NCBI GenBank assembly: GCA_002297665.1
Contig: DBMS01000082.1
Span: 1 to 5,152 of the forward strand
DNA length: 5,152 bases
Reading direction: 5' to 3'
DNA from: Holophagaceae bacterium UBA692
GTDB lineage: Bacteria; Acidobacteriota; Holophagae; Holophagales; Holophagaceae
In this document: piece by piece, positions 1 through 4,347 of the stretch
Layout of the letters: each line of letters starts with the position of its first letter
How positions within the stretch are numbered: position 1 is the first letter of the stretch
Translations under genes and position numbers: made by a program
The notes under the pieces: generated by a model
Told to the model about the DNA's origin: nothing
Databases searched by the model: none
Seen by the model: the letters and a program-made list of their open reading frames with translations, nothing else

Positions 1-456
1 CGGGCGCTGGCCGCCCATGACGGCCCCGGAATAGGAGGAGAGGTAGGACAGGAAGCACCAGGCCAGGCCCGCGAGCAGGGCCGGGAACCCGATGCCCTGG
101 TGTTCCTGGCGCCGGCGGTAGAGGGCCCTGAGGCACAGGGCGCCCAGGGCCACCGAGGCCACGCCGCCGATCTCGTGGACCCGGAACAGGTAGGGCATCC
201 CCGCCGTGGCGGGCCCCCAGAAGGTCCCCGCGGCGAGGTTCCCGTTGGCGCGGCCGAGGTAGAAGCCGCTGGCCACCGCCAGGACGGAGCCCACCGTGCC
301 GACCCAGGCCAGGTAGCGGCAGGTGGTCCACCAGGGGCGGATTCCCCGGCCCCCGCGCTGGGCCGCGATGATGGGGAAGGGGATCATGAGCGCCGCCGCG
401 ATGGGCAGGTGCACGAGGAGGGCGTGCTTGCTTGCGATCCAGGCTGTCCAGTTCAT
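1..456 (-). CDS. DUF2231-like four-helix membrane protein (3' end beyond window)
   Basis: Reading leftward from the ATG at 456, the frame stays open for 152 codons to the window edge, so the C-terminus is missing. The product is a hydrophobic protein with about four membrane segments, near residues 12-33, 47-66, 95-112 and 121-147. The first begins with an H-A-L-L-V-H-L-P-I-A motif (H11, H16), a further histidine precedes the third (H94), and a glycine-rich S-Y-S-G-A-V-M-G-G stretch follows the fourth. This arrangement resembles the DUF2231 family of small inner-membrane proteins, whose function is unknown; conserved histidines have suggested haem or metal binding, but that is inference. The start is uncertain. 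An in-frame ATG at 522 would add 22 residues, but its only purine-rich stretch is one base from the ATG, and it lies in the centre of an inverted repeat. The ATG at 456 also lacks a good ribosome binding site. The gene is divergent from yceI. Confidence 0.72.
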   Translation of the reverse strand, partial: MNWTAWIASKHALLVHLPIAAALMIPFPIIAAQRGGRGIRPWWTTCRYLAWVGTVGSVLAVASGFYLGRANGNLAAGTFWGPATAGMPYLFRVHEIGGVASVALGALCLRALYRRRQEHQGIGFPALLAGLAWCFLSYLSSYSGAVMGGQRP

Positions 457-509
457 GGGGCAGGCGTCCAGGGGGGTGAATAGGAAGTTTTGTAAGTATT
501 CTGCCCCGT

Positions 510-532
510 TTCCAAGATCCATACCCTTGGAA
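510..532. repeat. Operator-like inverted repeat TTCCAAG-N9-CTTGGAA
   Basis: The arms TTCCAAG (510-516) and CTTGGAA (526-532) are perfect reverse complements of 7 bases, separated by 9 bases and centred on 521. Two half-sites with centres 16 bases apart suit a dimeric DNA-binding regulator, and the site sits between divergent genes. The dyad is seen directly; the operator role is inference. As RNA it would be only a 7-bp stem with a 9-base loop, with no following T run, so it is not a terminator. Confidence 0.4.
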
Positions 533-563
533 TCTGAGGTTTTCACACATTTCCGGTCACGCC

Positions 564-637
564 TCCGGAGAACCCGGCAACCAAGGTCCATCACCAGGCA
601 CCCATTCCCGCACGGGAAGGGGCCCTCCCCTCCGGAG
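564..637. repeat. Duplicated palindrome CTCCGGAG in the yceI leader
   Basis: The self-complementary octamer CTCCGGAG occurs at 564-571 and again at 630-637. The second copy contains the GGAG (634-637) that serves as the yceI ribosome binding site, six bases before the ATG at 644. In a transcript starting upstream of 564, either copy could pair with the other. The local CTCC could also pair with the GGAG, though only between molecules or after refolding. The sequence is certain; any regulatory role is conjecture. Confidence 0.35.
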
Positions 638-643
638 CCGACC

Positions 644-1231
644 ATGCCTTCCCGCATCCTCCTGGGTCTCGCCCTCGCCTCCGGCCTCCTGGCGGCCGAA
701 CCCCAGGTCTTCCGGGTGGACACCACCCACACCGTCCTGGGCTTCAAGGCCCAGACCGTCCTGTTCGACGTGCCCGGCCGGTTCGACCGGTACAAGGCGC
801 AGATCAAGGGCACCCCGGCCAACCCCGCCGACGCCCAGATCCAGCTGGACATCGAGACGGCCTCCGTCGATACGGCCAATTCCAGCCGGGACAATCACCT
901 GCGCTCAGCGGACTTCTTCGACGCGGCCAAGTACCCGGCCATCACCTTCACGTCCACCAAGGTGACCCGGGAAGGGGACAAGGTGACGGTGCGCGGCACC
1001 CTCACCATGCATGGCAAGAGCCAGGAGGTGGACATTCCCTTCACGGCTTCCGAAGGCATGAACGGGGCGGGCAAGCAGACCTGGTCCTACCGGGCCACCG
1101 TGCCCCTGGACCGGCTGGCCTTCGGGGTGGGGGCCGACAGCATCGCCGCCAAGATCAGCCTGAAGCCGCAGGTGGAGCTCAACCTCCTGCTGGTGGGCTT
1201 CTTCGAGGCCCCGAAGCCCGCGGGCAAGTGA
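644..1231 (+). CDS. YceI-family periplasmic/secreted lipocalin-like protein
   Basis: This encodes 195 residues, a normal size for YceI proteins. These are secreted beta-barrels that bind isoprenoid or other amphiphilic ligands (family knowledge); the ligand here is unknown. An N-terminal signal peptide is clear: R4, a hydrophobic run over residues 5-16, and a likely cleavage site near A17/A18 before E-P-Q. Family motifs follow in order: VDTTHTVLGF (25-34), the signature S-R-D-N-H-L-R-S-A-D-F-F-D (81-93) with K-Y-P-A-I-T-F (96-102), the L-T-M-H-G-K strand (120-125), and the closing D-R-L-A-F-G-V (156-162). The ATG at 644 is chosen because the signal peptide starts there and GGAG sits six bases upstream. 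The open frame continues upstream to 323, but that part has no family similarity and crosses the divergent gene. It is the first gene of a likely three-gene unit. Confidence 0.93.
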   Translation: MPSRILLGLALASGLLAAEPQVFRVDTTHTVLGFKAQTVLFDVPGRFDRYKAQIKGTPANPADAQIQLDIETASVDTANSSRDNHLRSADFFDAAKYPAITFTSTKVTREGDKVTVRGTLTMHGKSQEVDIPFTASEGMNGAGKQTWSYRATVPLDRLAFGVGADSIAAKISLKPQVELNLLLVGFFEAPKPAGK

Positions 1232-1234
1232 GGC

Positions 1235-1240
1235 TATAAT
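1235..1240 (+). promoter_or_regulatory. Perfect TATAAT -10 element before the YbeD-like gene
   Basis: TATAAT lies between the yceI stop (1229-1231) and the ATG at 1247, in otherwise GC-rich sequence. Transcription from it would start about 6-8 bases downstream, at or next to the ATG, giving a leaderless mRNA. No TTGACA-like -35 and no TGn extension is visible, so its strength is uncertain. Confidence 0.45.
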
Positions 1241-1246
1241 CCGGGA

Positions 1247-1516
1247 ATGGACAGCTGCCCCCGCCCCGCCCAGGCCTTTCCCCAGAGGGTGCCCCTGAAG
1301 GTCATCGGCCGCGGCGCCGAGATGGATCCTCTCCGCATGGCCGCGCTCATCGTTGAGCACCTTGGCCCCCAGCCCGACGCGGACCGGGCCCACGCCGCCA
1401 ACCAAAAGGGCGCCTACACCAGCTTCACGTTCTGGGTGACCCTGCCCCATGAGCGGGCCGAGGCGCCCCTGCGGGCGGCCTTGCAGGGATTGCCCGGCGT
1501 GGTGATGCAGCTCTGA
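1247..1516 (+). CDS. YbeD/DUF493-like small protein
   Basis: This encodes an 89-residue protein, about the length of E. coli YbeD (87 residues). The pattern fits the DUF493/YbeD family: F-P-Q-R-V-P-L-K-V-I-G (11-21) matches the first strand. A helix follows (about 28-40, M-A-A-L-I-V-E-H-L), then K-G-A-Y-T-S-F-T-F-W-V (54-64), which matches the central KGxYxSxT strand. A second helix (about 68-80) and a final L-P-G-V-V-M-Q-L strand complete a ferredoxin-like ACT-type fold. The biochemical role of the family is not established; small-molecule or regulatory binding is inferred from the fold. The ATG at 1247 is required because the conserved first strand lies just after it. It has no standard ribosome binding site: GAGG at 1230-1233 is 13 bases away. 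Initiation may be leaderless from the TATAAT at 1235 or coupled to yceI, which ends 15 bases upstream. Confidence 0.83.
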   Translation: MDSCPRPAQAFPQRVPLKVIGRGAEMDPLRMAALIVEHLGPQPDADRAHAANQKGAYTSFTFWVTLPHERAEAPLRAALQGLPGVVMQL

Positions 1517-1526
1517 TGGCCTGACC

Positions 1527-1534
1527 AGAGGAGG
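1527..1534 (+). promoter_or_regulatory. Ribosome binding site AGAGGAGG fixing a GTG start
   Basis: AGAGGAGG ends five bases before the GTG at 1540. The next in-frame ATG (1549) would be 14 bases away, so the site decides for GTG. It is the strongest Shine-Dalgarno on the plus strand of this window. Confidence 0.7.
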
Positions 1535-1539
1535 CTCCC

Positions 1540-2037
1540 GTGAAACCGATGGTCCGCAGACCCGGCGCGCTGGGCGCCCTGATGGATGAACTGGACCGGG
1601 CCATCCGCGACCTGGTTCAGCTCGTCGGTCCCCTCACCCAGGTGGCCTACGACGCTGTGCGGGACCGGGAGACCGCCGACGAGGACTGCCGCTCCATCCG
1701 CACCGTGGTCGAGCACGTGGTGCGGTCCGGCTACGGGTACACCGAGCGGATCCGGGCGGCCCTGGACCTGCCCTTCGCGCCGCCGGACTTCGGGGTGGCG
1801 ACGCCCCTGGACGCCCTCCACGAGCTGCAGACCATGGCGCACACCATGGCCGAGACCTTCGAGGGCCGATGGGACCTGCCCGAAGACGTCATGAAGAACG
1901 CCCGGATCACGGCCCGCTCAGGGCGGACCTACGATATGGAGCAGCTCGTCGAGCACGCCATCGTGCACGTGCTGCGCCACCGCCGGCAGATCGAGCGGTT
2001 CCTCACGGAGGCCCGTTTCCGGGGGGACCGGCGCTGA
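1540..2037 (+). CDS. DinB/YfiT-like putative metal-dependent four-helix protein
   Basis: This encodes 165 residues starting with GTG, typical of the DinB-like superfamily. These are four-helix bundles that bind a divalent metal through three histidines; some members are thiol (bacillithiol or mycothiol) transferases, and most are uncharacterised. The evidence is the histidine layout: H59 in T-V-V-E-H-V-V at the end of the second helix, and the H-x3-H pair H139/H143 in L-V-E-H-A-I-V-H. These are followed by V-L-R-H-R-R-Q-I (144-151), the typical C-terminal H-R-x-Q-I signature. Helices run about 9-32, 50-75, 88-108 and 133-156. There is no signal peptide or membrane segment, so it is probably cytoplasmic. 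It lies 23 bases after the YbeD-like gene and likely shares its transcript. The catalytic thiol or substrate cannot be read from the sequence. The superfamily assignment is good; the exact subfamily is not determined. Confidence 0.8.
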   Translation: MKPMVRRPGALGALMDELDRAIRDLVQLVGPLTQVAYDAVRDRETADEDCRSIRTVVEHVVRSGYGYTERIRAALDLPFAPPDFGVATPLDALHELQTMAHTMAETFEGRWDLPEDVMKNARITARSGRTYDMEQLVEHAIVHVLRHRRQIERFLTEARFRGDRR

Positions 2038-2048
2038 GTTCGCGGTGA
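2038..2048. other. 11-base gap between convergent genes, no intrinsic terminator
   Basis: The dinB-like stop (2035-2037) and the asnS stop (2049-2051, minus strand) face each other across 11 bases. No GC stem followed by a T run is visible on either strand. The nearest stem is CCCG-TTTC-CGGG at 2012-2023, which on the minus strand reads with a GAAA tetraloop just past the asnS stop but lacks a U tract. Transcripts from both sides probably run into the opposing gene or end by Rho. Confidence 0.5.
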
Positions 2049-3347
2049 TCAGGGCCGGATGGTGCCCATCATGCGGGGATAGGGCGCGGTCTCGCGCACG
2101 TGGGGGAGCTTGCAGATCCAGGCCACGGCGCGCTCCAGGCCCAGGCCGAAGCCGGCGTGGGGGACGCTGCCGTACTTGCGCACGTCCAGGTACCACTCGT
2201 AGTCCGCGCGGTCCAGGCCCTCGTGGGCGATCTGGTCCAGGAGGTACTGCAGGCTCGAGGCCCGCTCGCCGCCGCCGATGACCTCGCCGTAGCCTTCGGG
2301 GGCCAGGAGGTCGGCGCCGAGAGCCAGCTTGGGATCCTGGGGATCGGGCTCCATGTAAAAGGCCTTGAAGGACTTGGGGAAGCGGTGGACCCAGAGGGGG
2401 CGGTCCGTGGCGTTCATGAGGATGGTCTCGTCGTCGTTGCCGAAGTCCTCGCCCCAATTGATGTCCGAGCCCAGCTCCTTCAGCCTGTCCACGGCCTGGG
2501 TGTAGGTCATGCGGTCGAAGGTGGCGTTCAGGGCGGTCTCCAGGGGGGCCAGGTCGCGCTCCAGGATGGCCAGTTCCTCCCGACGGCCCTCCAGGACCCG
2601 CTGGAGGATGAATTTCGTCATGCGCTCGCCCAGGACCATCACGTCCTCCAGGTGGGCGAAGGCCACCTCGGGCTCGACCATCCAGAACTCGGTGAGGTGG
2701 CGGCGGGTCTTGCTCTTCTCGGCGCGGAAGGTGGGGCCGAAGCAGTAGGTCTTGCCGAAGGCGGCGAGGCCGGGCTCCTGGTAGAGCTGGCCGGACTGGC
2801 TGAGGTAGGCCATGCCTTCGTCGAAGTACTGGGTGCCGAACAGGCTGGAGGTGCCCTCGCAGGCGCTGGGGGTCAGGATGGGGGCGTCCAGGAGGGTGAA
2901 GCCGTCGCCGTCGAAGAAGTCCCGGATGGCCTTGGCGATGGTGTGGCGCACCCGGAGGATGGCCCACTGCCGCTTGCTGCGCAGCCAGAGATGCCGGTTC
3001 TCCATGAGAAATGCCGTGCCGTGTTCCTTGGGGGTGATGGGGTAGTCCACGCTGTCGCCGATGAGCGCCACCTTGGTGGCCAGGATCTCGGGCTCCCCGG
3101 TCTTCGGGTGCTGCTGCACCCGGCCTTCCAGGACGATGGCGGCCTCCTGGGTGAGCTTGCCGGCCAGTTCATAGCTCTCCGGATCGGCCTCGGCGGCGCC
3201 CACGACGCACTGCACGAAACCCGAGCCGTCGCGCAGGTCGATGAACCGGGTCTTGCTGGTCCGGGCGTTGCGGACCCACCCGCGAAGGGTCACGGCCTGG
3301 CCGATGTGCTGCTTCAGGTGGCGGATTTCGGTAAGGGGGTGGTCCAC
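2049..3347 (-). CDS. asnS: Asparaginyl-tRNA synthetase
   Basis: This encodes a class IIb aminoacyl-tRNA synthetase of 432 residues, in the usual bacterial AsnRS range. It charges tRNA-Asn with asparagine using ATP in the cytoplasm. The N-terminal OB fold (about 18-100) contains G-W-V-R-N-A-R and F-I-D-L-R-D-G-S-G, which bind the anticodon. The catalytic core has the S-Q-S-G-Q-L-Y-Q-E segment (183-191) and motif 2 (207-227: F-R-A-E-K-S-K-T-R-R-H-L then E-F-W-M-V-E-P-E). It also has H-R-F-P-K and F-Y-M (321-332), G-E-V-I-G-G-G-E-R (354-361), and motif 3 G-F-G-L-G-L-E-R (399-406). The protein ends R-E-T-A-P-Y-P-R, as AsnRS does. The E-F-W-M-V-E-P-E and F-P-K...F-Y-M features favour AsnRS over AspRS. 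The start is GTG at 3347, with GGAG (complement of 3354-3357) six bases upstream. The gene is intact. It lies 54 bases after the chemotaxis gene on the same strand, an unusual neighbour for a housekeeping gene. Confidence 0.97.
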   Translation of the reverse strand: MDHPLTEIRHLKQHIGQAVTLRGWVRNARTSKTRFIDLRDGSGFVQCVVGAAEADPESYELAGKLTQEAAIVLEGRVQQHPKTGEPEILATKVALIGDSVDYPITPKEHGTAFLMENRHLWLRSKRQWAILRVRHTIAKAIRDFFDGDGFTLLDAPILTPSACEGTSSLFGTQYFDEGMAYLSQSGQLYQEPGLAAFGKTYCFGPTFRAEKSKTRRHLTEFWMVEPEVAFAHLEDVMVLGERMTKFILQRVLEGRREELAILERDLAPLETALNATFDRMTYTQAVDRLKELGSDINWGEDFGNDDETILMNATDRPLWVHRFPKSFKAFYMEPDPQDPKLALGADLLAPEGYGEVIGGGERASSLQYLLDQIAHEGLDRADYEWYLDVRKYGSVPHAGFGLGLERAVAWICKLPHVRETAPYPRMMGTIRP

Positions 3348-3371
3348 GTCAGGCTCCAGCGATACCCCTAC

Positions 3372-3400
3372 ATCATGGCGCGGATCGCGCTCCAGCCCAA
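3372..3400 (-). promoter_or_regulatory. Weak candidate promoter for asnS
   Basis: On the minus strand, TTGGGC (complement of 3395-3400) is followed after exactly 17 bases by CATGAT (complement of 3372-3377). The hexamers match the sigma-70 consensus at three and four of six positions. The spacing is ideal and the position, 25 bases before the asnS start, is sensible. In GC-rich sequence such partial matches arise by chance, so this is only a candidate for asnS expression independent of the che genes. Confidence 0.22.
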
Positions 3401-3401
3401 G

Positions 3402-4337
3402 TCACGCCTTGTGGCCCAGGTCCCGGAACTTGGAACCGACGATCAACTGGAGGCCGCGGATGTGGTTCAGGACCCGCTCCAGCTTCTGGCGGGCGATGTC
3501 CTGGTACTGCAGCTTCTGGATGAGGTCGAACACCTCGTCCTGCATGCGGGATCCCAGGGCCTCCACCTGGGCAAGCACCGGTTCCAGGCCCTTCATGTGA
3601 CCCAGGCCCGCCTCCTGCTTGAGCCGGACCAGGCCCTTGAAGCTCTTGTCGGTGTCGGCCAGCATGGTCTCGACCTTCCCCAGGACCTTCTCCATCTCCT
3701 GCTCGGTGTGCGTGATGGCCTCCTCCATCTGGGGGATGATCCGGCTGGCGTCGGATTCGACCCGCAGGGGGGCGGCGGCGATGAGCTCCTTGAGGCCGGC
3801 GTCCAGGGCCTCCTCCACGTCGTGGCCCGGGTGGAGGCCCAGGCCGTGGGCCCGGGCGCTGTGGAAGGTGGTGATGAGCCGGCTGTCCAGGAGCGTGGTG
3901 ATGCGCTCCTCCTGGACGATGAAGCCCTGCACCCAGGCCCCTTCGGGACCGGCGAGGAGGGCGCTGGCGGGCACCATCTGTTCGCGGGTGGCCTCCACGA
4001 CGGAGGCGACGCGATCCACCAGGAGGCCCACGTTGCTGGAGGACCCCATGTCCAGGACGATGATGTTGTGCGAAAGCTCGGAAGCCAAAGGCTCCATGCC
4101 CATGCGCAGGCGCAGGTTGATGACGGGGATGGACTGCCCGCGCAGGTCCAGCAGCCCCTCGACGCTCCGGGGCATGTGGGGGATCTGGTTCAGGTCCCGG
4201 TGCGGGGTGATCTCCGCCACCTGGGCCAGGGGCACGGCGTAGGTGTGGCCGGCCAGCTCGAAGCTGAGGTACTGTCCCTCCCGCACGGCTCCTGCCGCCG
4301 GTTCAGGGGTGACCCCGGGCGCCGCGGCAAGGCTCAC
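3402..4337 (-). CDS. cheW: CheW domain fused to CheZ-like helical phosphatase region
   Basis: This encodes 311 residues, about twice the length of a plain CheW. After a short Ala/Pro-rich leader, residues 20-158 form a CheW domain: G-Q-Y-L-S-F-E-L-A-G, a D-L-R-G-Q-S-I-P-V-I-N-L turn (64-75), V-G-L-L-V-D-R-V (103-110), and I-T-T-L-L-D (146-151). It should bridge receptors and CheA at the membrane array. The usual NLRG motif reads D64-L-R-G. Residues about 172-300 are helical, with no REC domain, so this is not CheV. They contain T211-E-Q, V222-E223, then L-Q-Y-Q-D-I-A-R-Q, in which D280 and Q284 match the DxxxQ pair CheZ uses to hydrolyse CheY-P. The C-terminal CheY-binding peptide of classical CheZ is not apparent. 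The start is GTG at 4337, with AGGAGGG (complement of 4341-4347) upstream; the GTGA overlaps the cheA stop. The CheW part is certain; the CheZ part is inferred from motif spacing recalled from E. coli CheZ. Confidence 0.88.
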   Translation of the reverse strand: MSLAAAPGVTPEPAAGAVREGQYLSFELAGHTYAVPLAQVAEITPHRDLNQIPHMPRSVEGLLDLRGQSIPVINLRLRMGMEPLASELSHNIIVLDMGSSSNVGLLVDRVASVVEATREQMVPASALLAGPEGAWVQGFIVQEERITTLLDSRLITTFHSARAHGLGLHPGHDVEEALDAGLKELIAAAPLRVESDASRIIPQMEEAITHTEQEMEKVLGKVETMLADTDKSFKGLVRLKQEAGLGHMKGLEPVLAQVEALGSRMQDEVFDLIQKLQYQDIARQKLERVLNHIRGLQLIVGSKFRDLGHKA

Positions 4338-4347
4338 AGGCCCTCCT
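4334..4347 (-). promoter_or_regulatory. Translational coupling site, cheA stop / cheW start
   Basis: The sequence GTGA (complement of 4334-4337) holds the GTG start of the CheW-fusion gene and the TGA stop of cheA. A strong AGGAGGG (complement of 4341-4347) lies three bases before the GTG, within the last cheA codons. This arrangement is typical of translational coupling and would keep kinase and scaffold in step. Confidence 0.75.

Larger units (their letters stand above)
457..643. promoter_or_regulatory. Divergent intergenic region between DUF2231-like gene and yceI
   Basis: These 187 bases separate two divergent genes and must hold the start signals of at least the yceI side. The part from about 480 to 560 is visibly richer in A+T than the flanks. 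I found no convincing -35/-10 pair on either strand. The best on the minus strand is TTGGAA (510-515) with TACAAA 15 bases further on, which is too closely spaced to trust. The region contains the inverted repeat at 510-532, the palindrome CTCCGGAG twice (564-571 and 630-637), and a short stem TTCCC-GCAC-GGGAA at 605-618. No small ORF with a ribosome binding site stands out. Confidence 0.55.

Noticed and set aside
100..483. A 127-codon plus-strand frame at the left edge
   Set aside because: The translation is Gly/Pro/Ala-rich without motifs. The minus strand encodes a coherent membrane protein over the same bases.
605..630. GC stem TTCCC-GCAC-GGGAA plus GGGGCCCTCCCC as a terminator
   Set aside because: No T run follows on either strand and the stem is only 5 bp. 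It lies just before the yceI ribosome binding site, where a terminator would be unexpected.
323..643. Upstream extension of the yceI frame to an ATG at 323
   Set aside because: The signal peptide begins at 644 with a well-spaced GGAG. The upstream part is Arg/Pro-rich without family similarity and overlaps the divergent membrane-protein gene.
905..1450. A 181-codon minus-strand frame opposite yceI and the YbeD-like gene
   Set aside because: It is a Gly/His/Val-rich antisense shadow of two genes with clear family motifs on the plus strand.
1918..2967. A 349-codon minus-strand frame inside asnS
   Set aside because: It is a frame-shifted shadow of asnS, rich in Pro, Arg and Gly. The true AsnRS motifs all lie in the other frame.
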